This document shows positions 45,709-54,800 of a stretch of 56,259 nt of DNA, in pieces. Under the pieces are notes generated by a model, which was not told the origin of the DNA, searched no databases, and saw nothing but the letters and a program-made list of their open reading frames with translations. Origin of the DNA: Nitrospirales bacterium (GTDB taxonomy: Bacteria; Nitrospirota; Nitrospiria; Nitrospirales; UBA8639); the NCBI GenBank assembly GCA_021604105.1, contig BQIW01000019.1, forward strand, positions 1 to 56,259, written 5' to 3'. Made by a program: the position numbers and the translations under genes. The number at the start of each line of letters is the position of its first letter. The first letter of the stretch is position 1.

Positions 45709-47412
45709 ATGAATACTCTTACTCAACAACCTGAAAAAATTGATCGCGAAACTCTTGCCGCATTATACGATGAAACGTTCAAAAATATTGAAGAAGGAAC
45801 GATTACCGAGGGAAAAGTCATTGATATACAGCGAGATCGTGTGGTGGTGGATATTGGCTATAAGTCTGAAGGCATGATCCCTGCTGACCAATTCTCTCCA
45901 GAAGAGTTGGAACAACTGGCGGTGAATGACCCGGTTCAAGTGTATATCGAGCAATGTGAGGATGCGGATGGCAATTTGCTCCTCTCCAAAGAAAAAGCCG
46001 ACAAGATGAAGGTTTGGGAAGACTTGGAGGTTGCTCACAAAGATGAAAAACAAGTGCAAGGGAAAGTCATTTCTCGGATTAAGGGCGGTATGATTGTTGA
46101 TATTGGCGTGAAGGCCTTTTTGCCAGGATCGCAAATTGACTTAACGCCGGTCAGAGATCTGGATGGCCTGGTCGGGAAAACGTATAACTTTAAAATTATT
46201 AAAATTAACCACCGTCGTGGCAATGTCGTGGTCTCCAGGCGGGCGCTTCTCGAAGAAACTCGTGATAAACGAAGACAATCCACATTATCGACATTGTCTG
46301 AAGGGCAGTTGATTGAAGGGACTGTGAAGAACATTACGGATTATGGGGCGTTCTTGGATTTAGGAGGTATTGATGGTCTGTTACACATTACCGATATTTC
46401 CTGGGGCCGTGTGGGGCATCCATCAGATATGTTTTCCATAGGAGATCGGGTTGAAGTCCTCGTATTGAAATACGACCGTGAAACGGGTCGCATATCATTG
46501 GGCGTTAAGCAAAAATCTCCAGATCCTTGGACCAAAGTTGAAGAAAAATATCCGGCAAGAAGTCGTGTAAATGGGAGGGTAGTGAGCTTGACCGATTATG
46601 GTGCGTTTGTCGAATTGGAACCAGGGGTTGAGGGTTTGGTTCATGTGTCCGAAATGTCTTGGACCCATGAGGTTCGCCATCCATCAAAGGTCGTGTCTGT
46701 GGGCGATACCATAGAAGCTCAGGTGCTCCATGTTGACCAACATAGCCGGAAAATTTCTCTGGGGATGAAACAAACTGCTCCTAACCCATGGGATATTATT
46801 GAGGACAAATACCCTGAAGGCACGGAGATTGAAGGCAAGGTAAAAAGTGTCACCGACTTTGGTGCTTTTGTCGGTTTAGATGAAGGTGTCGATGGGTTGA
46901 TCCATATTTCTGATATGTCGTGGACCAAGCATATTAAGCATCCTTCCGAGCTATTCAAGAAGGGGCAATCGGTCAAAGCCGTTATTTTAAAAATTGATAA
47001 AGAAAAAGAGCGGTTATCTTTGGGGTATAAGCAGTTAATCTCGGATCCATGGGTCTCTGAAATTCCCCAGCAATATCATGTTGGCGAAGTCACCACAGGC
47101 AAAGTTTCCAAAATCGCCGACTTTGGGGTATTCGTGGAATTGGAAGGCGGCGTAGAAGGGCTGATTCACATCAGTGAGATCGGGCCGGATGCGCAGGAGC
47201 GGCTGGAGGAAAAATTTGCTGTTGGTCAGGAAGTAGCGGCCAAAATTGTGAAGGTTGATTGTGATGATCGGAAAATTGCTTTAAGCCTTTGGGAGCATTT
47301 GAAGGATCTGGAACAAAGTGAGGTTGAAGAATTTAATAGCTCTCAAGGCAGTGTCGATCAGAGCCTTGGCCGAGTAGTTCAAAAGAAAGATCAGGGTGAT
47401 GAAGGCGAATAG
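45709..47412 (+). CDS. rpsA: 30S ribosomal protein S1
   Basis: A 567-residue S1 with six S1 RNA-binding repeats. Recognisable repeat cores include GTITEGKVIDIQRDRVVVDI, IEGTVKNITDYGAFLDLGG, VNGRVVSLTDYGAFVELEPG and IEGKVKSVTDFGAFVGLDEG; each of the later ones ends with GLIHIS or GLVHVS. The protein helps mRNA binding to the 30S subunit. A GGAGG site precedes the ATG at 45709. The cmk-plsC-rpsA neighbourhood is like the common cmk-rpsA order. Confidence 0.97.
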   Translation: MNTLTQQPEKIDRETLAALYDETFKNIEEGTITEGKVIDIQRDRVVVDIGYKSEGMIPADQFSPEELEQLAVNDPVQVYIEQCEDADGNLLLSKEKADKMKVWEDLEVAHKDEKQVQGKVISRIKGGMIVDIGVKAFLPGSQIDLTPVRDLDGLVGKTYNFKIIKINHRRGNVVVSRRALLEETRDKRRQSTLSTLSEGQLIEGTVKNITDYGAFLDLGGIDGLLHITDISWGRVGHPSDMFSIGDRVEVLVLKYDRETGRISLGVKQKSPDPWTKVEEKYPARSRVNGRVVSLTDYGAFVELEPGVEGLVHVSEMSWTHEVRHPSKVVSVGDTIEAQVLHVDQHSRKISLGMKQTAPNPWDIIEDKYPEGTEIEGKVKSVTDFGAFVGLDEGVDGLIHISDMSWTKHIKHPSELFKKGQSVKAVILKIDKEKERLSLGYKQLISDPWVSEIPQQYHVGEVTTGKVSKIADFGVFVELEGGVEGLIHISEIGPDAQERLEEKFAVGQEVAAKIVKVDCDDRKIALSLWEHLKDLEQSEVEEFNSSQGSVDQSLGRVVQKKDQGDEGE

Positions 47413-47469
47413 GCTTTATGGGCAGGATGATTTGGCTGACCGTGGGATCTATGGCCAATCCCGAATGCC

Positions 47470-48348
47470 ATGAGTAATGGGTATCCTCTATGGAAACGCG
47501 TGCTGTGGATGATTCTCGGAGGCCTTGTCCTGTTTAGTGTCGGGAAAAGCCTCATTCCTGAACTATTGTTAGCAGGTAAGGATGGTGTGGCGATTGTTCG
47601 TGTCGAGGGTCCCATTCTTGATTCCTATCAGACTGTCGAGGAATTAAAAAACTTTGCTGACGATCCTTTGGTTAAAGCGATCGTGGTGCGAATTGATAGC
47701 CCAGGAGGGGGCGTGGCGCCTTCTCAAGAAATTTATAATGCCGTTAAGAGAGTGAGAAAAGAAAAGAATAAAACGGTGATTGCCTCAATGGGCACGGTGG
47801 CGGCATCTGGAGGCTATTACATTGCCGTGGGCACCGATCGTATTCTCGCTAATCCCGGTACCTTGACGGGGAGTATTGGCGTCATTATGCAATTGGCAAA
47901 TTTCCACGAGTTACTTGAAAAAATCGGGGTCAAGAACCTTGTAGTCAAAAGTGGAAGATATAAGGATATCGGCTCTCCTTTCCGTCCCATGAATGATGAA
48001 GATCGCCAGGTCTTAGAGTTGGTGATGAATGATGTCCATCGTCAATTTATCGATGCGGTGGCCGAAGGGCGATCCCTGGATGTGGCGGAAGTCGAGCAGC
48101 TAGCAGACGGGCGAGTCTTTACGGGGCAGCAGGCCAAGTCAATTTTGTTAGTTGATGATATCGGTGATTTACACGATGCCATTAAGTTGGCCGGCGAATT
48201 AGGCGGAATTGAGGGGGAACCACGAGTCATGGAGGTGAGCAAGCCGTTTTCATTCAGGGATTTACTTGAAAGCACATTCCTTGGAAGCGTTCGAACCTTT
48301 GCCACGACTCATTTTCCTACCCCGTTGCTGTATCTTTGGGTGGCTTGA
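47470..48348 (+). CDS. sppA: Signal peptide peptidase SppA (S49 family)
   Basis: A 292-residue single-domain S49 protease. An N-terminal membrane anchor covers about 10-30 (VLWMILGGLVLFSVGKSLI). The catalytic serine lies in MGTVAASGGYYIAVG near residue 115 and the lysine in VKSGRYKDIGSPFRP near 165, with GVIMQLAN between them. It digests leftover signal peptides in the membrane. It is the short, one-domain form (E. coli SppA has two domains). Confidence 0.93.
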   Translation: MSNGYPLWKRVLWMILGGLVLFSVGKSLIPELLLAGKDGVAIVRVEGPILDSYQTVEELKNFADDPLVKAIVVRIDSPGGGVAPSQEIYNAVKRVRKEKNKTVIASMGTVAASGGYYIAVGTDRILANPGTLTGSIGVIMQLANFHELLEKIGVKNLVVKSGRYKDIGSPFRPMNDEDRQVLELVMNDVHRQFIDAVAEGRSLDVAEVEQLADGRVFTGQQAKSILLVDDIGDLHDAIKLAGELGGIEGEPRVMEVSKPFSFRDLLESTFLGSVRTFATTHFPTPLLYLWVA

Positions 48349-48440
48349 TCTGGAATGGATCAATAACTCCTTTTGAGAAGCAATGCTCATTGGCATGATT
48401 CAAGGTTGGAAAAGCGAGTCTCTGTGAGAAGGAGGATCGG

Positions 48441-48734
48441 ATGACAAAAGCGGATCTCATCGAAAAGTTGGCGGAAAAGGCTCCTCAATTGAGTCGAAGG
48501 CAGGCCGAGTTAGTAGTCAACACCATTTTTGATTCTATCCGTGATTCTTTAAAGCGTGGAGAAAAAACAGAAATCCGCGGGTTTGGAAGTTTTCGTCTTC
48601 GGCACCGCCAGACCAAAGAGGGGCGTAACCCCAAAACCGGAGAATCGGTGTCCGTGCCTGAAAAGCGCATGCCGTTTTTTAAAGCCGGCAAAGAGATCAA
48701 AGAATTGTTAAACCCTGAGTTACCACCTGTATAA
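48441..48734 (+). CDS. ihfB: HU/IHF family DNA-bending protein (IHF beta-like)
   Basis: A 97-residue DNA-bending protein. It has MTKADLIEKLAEK, the EIRGFGSFRLRHR strand and the GRNPKTGESVSVPEKRMPFF arm with the intercalating proline. The pattern is nearer to IHF beta than to HU, but the subunit assignment is by memory of the family. An AAGGAGGA site precedes the ATG. It is followed nine bases later by the PCP_red-domain gene. Confidence 0.88.
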   Translation: MTKADLIEKLAEKAPQLSRRQAELVVNTIFDSIRDSLKRGEKTEIRGFGSFRLRHRQTKEGRNPKTGESVSVPEKRMPFFKAGKEIKELLNPELPPV

Positions 48735-48743
48735 TATAGTTCT

Positions 48744-49724
48744 ATGATCGAACCTTCTCAAACAGAACAAGAGATTCCCTGGACCGCCGAGGCCTCCTCT
48801 CGACTGGAACGCGCTCCTATGTTCCTGAGAGGTATGGTGCGTCGTCTTGCAGAAAAAAAGGCCAAAGAATTGGGATATACAGAAATTACCGCTGAAACAT
48901 TAGACCAATTTAAGCAGCAAATGATGGGCTCGATGGGGGGTGCGGCTGGCATGAACCAAGCTGCCGAGGACATGGCTCAAGGCAAACTCCCCTGGACCGC
49001 CGAGGCGCGGAAACGCCTAGAGGCCGTTCCAGAGTTCATGCGAAGTATGATTGGCAGGATCGCTGAAGATGTGGCTAAAGAACGCGGCCATATGGAAGTG
49101 AATGTAGAATTATTTGAAAAGGTGGAAGCCTTAGGGGATATTCCGCTCGAGAAAAGCGTGCCTATGGAATGGACCGATGACGCGTTGGTTTTGTTGAATA
49201 AGCGTATTCAGGATTCACCTCCGATTGCTATGGAATTTGTGACGGATATGTTAAAGCGGGATGCCGAGGATCTAGCCAGGGAGCAAGGGATCTCGAAGAT
49301 TGATGGTGAGACCTTGAACCGTCTCTGGGAGGAGCCGCCTACACAGGTTGCATGGACGGATGAGGCCTGGAAACGTTTGCATACCTCACCGGATTTTGTT
49401 CGAAGCGGCATTCGAAAAGCAGCAGAACGCCGTGCGAGAAAACTCGGGCTAACCACTATCGACTCTGAACACCTTACCACATTTCGAAATGAAGCCATGA
49501 TGAAAGCCGTCAAACGGATTCGAAGTTTTGGCTATCAGGAACTGACATTTGATGCGTTCGGCGATGCTATGCAAAAAGTTAAACGATTAAAGGGGAATGA
49601 GCAGGCGGAGCATCGCTTGGATGAGATCAGGGATTACATGAAGAAAAAGCCTGAAGTTGGCGTACTGGGTGATGAACTGATGACCCGTTTCAGGAATTAT
49701 TTAAAAGGAGAAGGAAAGCTATAA
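48744..49724 (+). CDS. Tandem PCP_red-domain protein
   Basis: A 326-residue soluble protein with four copies of a short domain of the light-independent protochlorophyllide reductase type (PCP_red). Copies begin at tryptophans 13, 84, 143 and 204, each followed by T-x-EA or T-D-D/E-A, then R-x3-P-x-F or a close variant, and helices such as RRLAEKKAKELGY, GRIAEDVAKERGH and RKAAERRARKLGL. In photosynthetic organisms such a domain ends subunits of protochlorophyllide reductase. No bch gene is present, so the role here is unknown; related tandem-domain proteins are known from non-phototrophs. A linker with methionine and glycine separates copies one and two. The end (residues about 280-326) is charged and helical. 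Confidence 0.75.
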   Translation: MIEPSQTEQEIPWTAEASSRLERAPMFLRGMVRRLAEKKAKELGYTEITAETLDQFKQQMMGSMGGAAGMNQAAEDMAQGKLPWTAEARKRLEAVPEFMRSMIGRIAEDVAKERGHMEVNVELFEKVEALGDIPLEKSVPMEWTDDALVLLNKRIQDSPPIAMEFVTDMLKRDAEDLAREQGISKIDGETLNRLWEEPPTQVAWTDEAWKRLHTSPDFVRSGIRKAAERRARKLGLTTIDSEHLTTFRNEAMMKAVKRIRSFGYQELTFDAFGDAMQKVKRLKGNEQAEHRLDEIRDYMKKKPEVGVLGDELMTRFRNYLKGEGKL

Positions 49725-49788
49725 CTGGTCTCTGATTCGTCCGCTTCTGGTTGTGAGGTTGGAAGCCCTCTTGAAATTCCCCCCTGTA

Positions 49789-50409
49789 TTACTTCCCCCG
49801 AGCCCCTTCTTTCGCAAGTTGATCGACAAGGTCATTTTCTGGATTGCCGGAATGAGCTTTCACTTTGACCCAGTGAATAGTGATGCCTGATTCGTTGACT
49901 GCCTGTGCGTAAGCTTGGGTAAATGGTAGTTTGGCGCGCCAGAATCCAGTTGCCCAACTTTCTAGTCCTTGGTAGTCAAAGTAAATCGTCATTTCTGTAA
50001 TCCCTTGGGATTGACACCATTTGATGGCTTTGAGGATGGCGAAAATTTCTCCAGCGACATTTCGGTGGTTCAGGGCAGCCTGCGGAATGTCGTTCCCCTT
50101 GTCCCGGTGAATTTCTACACCATTTTTTTTGATCAGTACCCCCCATCCCAGTCGAAGAGAGCCATCGTCTTGGGTCAAGCAGGATCCATCGACCCAAACT
50201 TCGATATTCGAGGACGATTTTGCTGCTACCGGTCGCTTCTTTTTGAGTGGGTGACTGCTTGATCGAGAAGAAAGAAAAGCTTCCGCTTCTTTTCGGTTGG
50301 GGAAGGCTTTATATTCAGCTCCGGGAAAATGGTGTACTTGGGCACGGCAGGCATCCCAATTTTCAAAGATCCCAATCGTGCGGCCGCGGCGAACGGCATA
50401 GAATTTCAT
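49789..50409 (-). CDS. rnhA: Ribonuclease H with N-terminal viroplasmin domain
   Basis: A 206-residue protein. The first 45 residues (KFYAVRRGRTIGIFENWDAC, then FPGAEYKAFPNRKEAEAFL) form the viroplasmin-like (Caulimo_VI) domain that binds RNA-DNA hybrids. A basic linker leads to the RNase H domain: VDGSC (first aspartate), GEIFAILKAIKWC (glutamate), IYFDYQGLESW (aspartate) and KVKAHSGNPENDLVDQLAKE (histidine and final aspartate). This arrangement resembles eukaryotic RNase H1 and some bacterial ones. It should remove RNA from RNA-DNA hybrids. Confidence 0.9.
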   Translation of the reverse strand: MKFYAVRRGRTIGIFENWDACRAQVHHFPGAEYKAFPNRKEAEAFLSSRSSSHPLKKKRPVAAKSSSNIEVWVDGSCLTQDDGSLRLGWGVLIKKNGVEIHRDKGNDIPQAALNHRNVAGEIFAILKAIKWCQSQGITEMTIYFDYQGLESWATGFWRAKLPFTQAYAQAVNESGITIHWVKVKAHSGNPENDLVDQLAKEGARGK

Positions 50410-50507
50410 GAAGGATTAATGTGTGGAGTATTCACAAATAAGGTTTTTTGACATGAGCAGTGGTTGCTTGAAGCGGGTTTGTTCCATGACGAGGAATTTT
50501 AGTGTGA

Positions 50508-51689
50508 TTATTGGCTGACTCCCCCTTGTAAAGCCATAATTCTACTCTTGGCCAAATCAATTTTTGTCATTTCCTCAGGATTGTCCCCTGCCAATATTAG
50601 AAAAGTTTCATATTCTTGAATGGCGCGTTTTGGATTATGTGCTTCATAAGCTTCAGCCACGTTGAATCGGGCCTGGGCATAGTTTGGCTGTAAGGACAAA
50701 GCCCGCTCATAGGTTTCGATAGCCTTGGGTACCTTGCCGAGTTGGGCTAAAACTGAGCCATAACTATTGAGGATGACTGCTGAGTATGGCTGGATGGTCA
50801 GGGCTTGTTTCAGGGCAGTGGAGGCTTCTGAAAGTCTGCCCATGTTTCGTAAAGCCAATCCTAAACGATGGTGGGCTTCCGCTAACTGTTTCGGATCAGA
50901 TAGGCCATATTGAATAGCTTTTTGGTAAGCGTCAACGGCTCGTTCTGGCTGCTTGTTGCCACACGAGGCAAATAAGGCTATCTCTCCTCTAGCAAATTGC
51001 TGAAGTCCTAAAAATTCTTTTATTGATCCTAATTGTCCTCCTGTGCCCTGGTGGTCTTTCTCCTGGGGATCTGGATCTTCAATATAGGAAAGAAATTTTG
51101 CATGACTGCCATCTAACAGCGTTTCATAGGGATCAAGAACGAAAACGGCCATGACCAGTTGGTCCTGTTTTCCTTGCGTGTGTCGCATGAAATATTGATG
51201 CGTTGTCGTGGCTTCTCCCGTCCGATGCAGAGTACCAGAATCGGGAGTTTGCTCTTTTAGAAGCTGGGACGAATGAAAAAAGAATTCCCGAGCGGGGGGT
51301 AATTGATTCAGGGTATGACGAAGTATCGGATAGCCTTCCAAAGACAGACCATGTGGGAATACGGTGATGAATCCCACAAGGGTCTGATCTTCATTAAATA
51401 TGAACCATTGCGCCTGCTTATTGGGTAAATTGGTTTCACGAAAGACTTCCGTCCATCCTCCCCAATGAGATTCCTTTACGCCGGGTTGCAGCCAACTTGT
51501 TTGAGCCTCTGTTTTGGTTTGGCACAAAGTGGCCTTTTCTAAGAGGTCGAGGTCGCTTTCGGAGGGAGGAAGATTTGAGGCGGGGGGAGAGCTGGCGCAA
51601 TGTGGAAGTAAGCAAAAAAGCAAGAATACTTTGAGGAAATTTGTCGGTTTTTTATGGAGTCGATTAAGATGGTTGATCGGTTGTCCCAT
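50508..51689 (-). CDS. Lipoprotein with TPR repeats
   Basis: A 393-residue protein. The N-terminal signal ends in a lipobox-like LLPHC near residue 31, so it may be a lipoprotein. Residues 40-240 are unassigned and carry an EDQTLVGFITVFPHG region. About 255-380 hold TPR repeats (AEAHHRLGLALRNMGRLSEA, then LNSYGSVLAQLGKVPKAIE and QARFNVAEAYEAHNPKRAIQ). TPRs mediate protein contacts, possibly at the periplasmic face of the outer membrane. Ribosome binding site is weak. Confidence 0.75.
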   Translation of the reverse strand: MGQPINHLNRLHKKPTNFLKVFLLFCLLPHCASSPPASNLPPSESDLDLLEKATLCQTKTEAQTSWLQPGVKESHWGGWTEVFRETNLPNKQAQWFIFNEDQTLVGFITVFPHGLSLEGYPILRHTLNQLPPAREFFFHSSQLLKEQTPDSGTLHRTGEATTTHQYFMRHTQGKQDQLVMAVFVLDPYETLLDGSHAKFLSYIEDPDPQEKDHQGTGGQLGSIKEFLGLQQFARGEIALFASCGNKQPERAVDAYQKAIQYGLSDPKQLAEAHHRLGLALRNMGRLSEASTALKQALTIQPYSAVILNSYGSVLAQLGKVPKAIETYERALSLQPNYAQARFNVAEAYEAHNPKRAIQEYETFLILAGDNPEEMTKIDLAKSRIMALQGGVSQ

Positions 51690-51854
51690 TATTACCGGCT
51701 CTTGAGGATAGAGGATCGATATGTTGCAGAGTAACGGCGATTTGGAGTCTAGAGTCCGAATGAGATAGTAAGTGCCATATGGACAATTTAGAAAGTCCCG
51801 CTCTTACTTGCTAGTGATGTAAACAACGATGGTGCCAGGGAGAAATTCACCTCA

Positions 51855-51929
51855 TGGTGGGCGATACTGGGATCGAACCAGTGGCCTCTTCCGTGTGAAG
51901 GAAGCGCTCTTCCACTGAGCTAATCGCCC
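51855..51929 (-). tRNA. tRNA-Val(CAC)
   Basis: The minus strand reads GGGCGATTAGCTCAGTGG at the 5' end and ends ATCGCCCACCA, so the seven-base acceptor stem is perfect and CCA is encoded. The anticodon loop is TTCACAC inside a five-base stem (CTTCC/GGAAG), giving anticodon CAC. The T-loop GTTCGATC is present. Length 75. Confidence 0.93.
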
Positions 51930-52066
51930 GCGGGAGCCAATTTATCACAATGCTGGGAAGGGAGCAACGAAGTCCGAGAGGGTGGCAATGGTTGTCTTGA
52001 CGGTAGCAGAAAATGTGGAGTAGGCTGACAAGAGGTGTTTCATCGACTTGACCAAGGAGGTGCACC

Positions 52067-52270
52067 ATGGACAAGCAAGAGCGTAAATATGAATCTAAAA
52101 AACCAAGCTCTCCCAAAGAATCCGAGGACGTTCAGGCTGATCCGAATGTTGCGGAGACCGGTCAACGTCTAAAAGAAGAAATGGATGAGCTGGTTGATGA
52201 AATTGACAAAGTTCTAGAAGAAAATGCGGCTGAATTTGTCAAAAATTATGTACAGAAAGGTGGAGAATAA
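52067..52270 (+). CDS. pup: Prokaryotic ubiquitin-like protein Pup
   Basis: A 67-residue, highly charged, probably disordered protein. The C-terminal half reads ELVDEIDKVLEENAAEFVKN and ends YVQKGGE, nearly the same as the Pup end of actinobacteria (which ends GGQ). A terminal glutamate means that Pup would not need deamidation by Dop before ligation by PafA to target proteins. Tagged proteins are then degraded by the Mpa/proteasome complex. A very strong ribosome binding site AAGGAGG lies before the ATG at 52067. No pafA, dop, mpa or prcBA gene is in this window, so the gene stands apart from the usual cluster. Confidence 0.9.
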   Translation: MDKQERKYESKKPSSPKESEDVQADPNVAETGQRLKEEMDELVDEIDKVLEENAAEFVKNYVQKGGE

Positions 52271-52606
52271 ATGCGAGAGGTTTGTTGATTTCTGAAAATT
52301 CGTTCCTGCCATTTGTTTCTCGCCGGCCATCCTAACGCCTTTGCCGTTCCCGGTTTTTCTCAGATTCTATTCCACTGGGTGTCTTTCGATCTCGCAGCCT
52401 TTCACAGCGTATTTTGATAGTTTAGTTCGACAAATGTCCTTCTTGAATGACCTGTCCCTTCATGGAGAAATTAAGCCTCTTTCCTTTTGGTCTACTCAGG
52501 ATGAAGTGTGCCGACTGCCTATGGGGGGAAAGTCGGAGAATTTTTCGCTATTTTTTGTTATGATTTGTTGGGAATGTACTGAGACAAATTGATGAAAGAC
52601 TAAAAC
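52271..52606. other. Intergenic region between pup and the Rel/SpoT gene
   Basis: About 335 bases. No gene is supported; a few short frames lack start signals. No strong terminator is seen after pup. Confidence 0.5.
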
Positions 52607-54781
52607 ATGGCCGTGATGCATTTGACCGATATTGTCCAACTTATGGATCAGGTGAAAGCCTATTACCCAGAGGCCGATACTGATTTTATCAGACGAGCTT
52701 ACGACTATTCCGCGAAAGCTCATGAAGGTCAAACTCGACGAACGGGCGAGCCTTATGTCCAGCATCCTCTAGCGGTGGCTGGAATTTTAACTTTTTTGAA
52801 GTTAGACGTCCCCGCGATTGTCGCTGGATTATTACATGACACCCTCGAAGATACCGTGGCGACGAGAGCCGAGTTAGAAAAAGAATTTGGAAGTGACGTG
52901 GCTCGTTTAGTTGAAGGCGTCACAAAAATTGGGCAGATTCCTTTTAAAACCGATGAAGAGAAACAGGCGGAAAATTTCCGAAAAATGGTTCTCTCTATGG
53001 CTGATGATATTCGAGTGGTGTTTATCAAGTTAGCGGACCGATTGCATAACATGCAGACACTTGAGGCGTTGGCGGACGAAAAACGGAGAAAAATTGCACA
53101 AGAAACAATGGAAATTTATGCACCGTTAGCCAACCGGCTTGGTATGAGTTGGATTAAGCAGCAGCTAGAGGATTTGTGCTTCCAATATTTGGAGCCGGAT
53201 GCCTGGTCTCACTTAAAACTACGGTTAGCCAAAAAGGATGAAGAGCGACAGGAATATATCCAATCCCTGATTCACTTGGCCCAGCAGGCCCTTTTGGACG
53301 TAGGGCTGCCAGGACAGATCGATGGACGTCCCAAGCATCTCTTTAGCATCTATCAAAAAATGGAGCGACGGTCCGTATCTTTTGACGAAATCTTTGACTT
53401 GACGGCGGTTCGTATTGTGACGGATACCAAAATGAATTGTTACGCCATTTTGGGATTGTTGCATTCCATTTGGCCTCCCGTCCCTGGTCGTTTTAAAGAC
53501 TACATTGCGACTCCGCGTTCGAACTTGTATCAATCGTTACACACGACGGTTGTTGGTCCACAAGGAGAGTATGTGGAATTCCAAATCCGGACGGCGGATA
53601 TGCATCGAATTAATGAATACGGTGTGGCGGCCCATTGGCTCTATAAGGAGCCTGGAAAAGTTGGCGAACGGGACGAACAGGTATTCAACTGGCTCAGGCA
53701 GTTTGTGGAATGGCATAAGGATCTTGCCGATAACCGACAGTTTATGGATTCGGTTAAATTGGATTTATTTCATGATGTTGTGTTTGTGTTTACGCCAACT
53801 GGGGAAGTGCGGGAGATCCCTGTCGGAGCTACTCCATTGGATTTTGCATATGCGATTCATACGGAAATCGGAGATCATTGTGTCGGGGCAAAGATTAATG
53901 GGAAATTAGTTCCTCTCCGTTATCAATTAAACAGTGGGGATATGGTAGAGATTCTGACTTCCCCCTCGCAGGTGCCTCATCGGGGATGGTTGAAATTTGT
54001 CCGAACTTCACGGGCCAAAACGAAAATCAAACATTGGTTTAAAGTTGAAGAGCAAAAGCGGGCACTGGAACTTGGGCAAAGGCTGTTGGAGCAAGAATTT
54101 CGGCGACACAATCTTCCTGTTGCACAATCTTTGAAATCTGATCGCCTTTCATCAATGGCTAAGGCAAAGGGCAGTGAAACGGTGGAAGAATTGATTCGAC
54201 AGGTTGGATTCGGCCGTTTGTCTCCTGATCAAATTGTCAGTCATTTTTACGAAAGTGCTGAACAAGGGCCTTCGCCCCTCACGAAGGGCATCTCTCACTC
54301 TCATCAGCAAAAGGTCCCTGGACTTCTTCGAGAGGGGTCTGTGAAGTTTGGGGGAACCAAAGATGTGTTGATGCAACTCTCCAAGTGTTGTAAGCCTGTT
54401 CCTGGTGAGCCCATTCGTGGATATATTACCCGAGGGAGGGGGTTGACCATTCATGCGATCGATTGTCCGAACTTTCAATCATTAGAATGGGATCACAATC
54501 GTTTGGTGGAGGTGGAGTGGGATTCGGAGCTTGACGGCACGCATTCAGTTGAAGTGTCAGTTTTGACTATGGATCAAACTGGTGTGTTGGCTAAGGTTTC
54601 TGCTGGAATTTCTCAGTGTCAAGCCAATATTACCAGGGCAGAGATATCTACCAGGGAGGACCGAAAAGCTGTTTTGGACTTTGTCATCGAAGTCAAAAAT
54701 ACTGCGCACCTTGAACTTATACTACAGGAAATTCAAAGGGTTGACGGCATTCTTTCTGCAAAGCGAGTGCGAGGATGGTAA
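52607..54781 (+). CDS. rsh: Bifunctional (p)ppGpp synthetase/hydrolase, RelA/SpoT family
   Basis: A 724-residue cytoplasmic stringent-response enzyme. The N-terminal HD hydrolase domain has the metal motif HDTLEDT near residue 77 and RLHNMQTLEAL. The synthetase domain follows (FDLTAVRIVTDTKMN, YIATPRSNLYQSLHTTVV, EFQIRTADMHRINEYGVAAH). A TGS domain begins near 390 (DVVFVFTPTGEVREIPVG), and a C-terminal ACT domain (VSVLTMDQTGVLAKVSAGIS) senses regulators. The intact HDTLEDT motif argues for hydrolase activity as well as synthesis. It is a single gene in this window. Confidence 0.95.
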   Translation: MAVMHLTDIVQLMDQVKAYYPEADTDFIRRAYDYSAKAHEGQTRRTGEPYVQHPLAVAGILTFLKLDVPAIVAGLLHDTLEDTVATRAELEKEFGSDVARLVEGVTKIGQIPFKTDEEKQAENFRKMVLSMADDIRVVFIKLADRLHNMQTLEALADEKRRKIAQETMEIYAPLANRLGMSWIKQQLEDLCFQYLEPDAWSHLKLRLAKKDEERQEYIQSLIHLAQQALLDVGLPGQIDGRPKHLFSIYQKMERRSVSFDEIFDLTAVRIVTDTKMNCYAILGLLHSIWPPVPGRFKDYIATPRSNLYQSLHTTVVGPQGEYVEFQIRTADMHRINEYGVAAHWLYKEPGKVGERDEQVFNWLRQFVEWHKDLADNRQFMDSVKLDLFHDVVFVFTPTGEVREIPVGATPLDFAYAIHTEIGDHCVGAKINGKLVPLRYQLNSGDMVEILTSPSQVPHRGWLKFVRTSRAKTKIKHWFKVEEQKRALELGQRLLEQEFRRHNLPVAQSLKSDRLSSMAKAKGSETVEELIRQVGFGRLSPDQIVSHFYESAEQGPSPLTKGISHSHQQKVPGLLREGSVKFGGTKDVLMQLSKCCKPVPGEPIRGYITRGRGLTIHAIDCPNFQSLEWDHNRLVEVEWDSELDGTHSVEVSVLTMDQTGVLAKVSAGISQCQANITRAEISTREDRKAVLDFVIEVKNTAHLELILQEIQRVDGILSAKRVRGW

Positions 54782-54800
54782 AGGGGAAGGTGAGGGGCAT

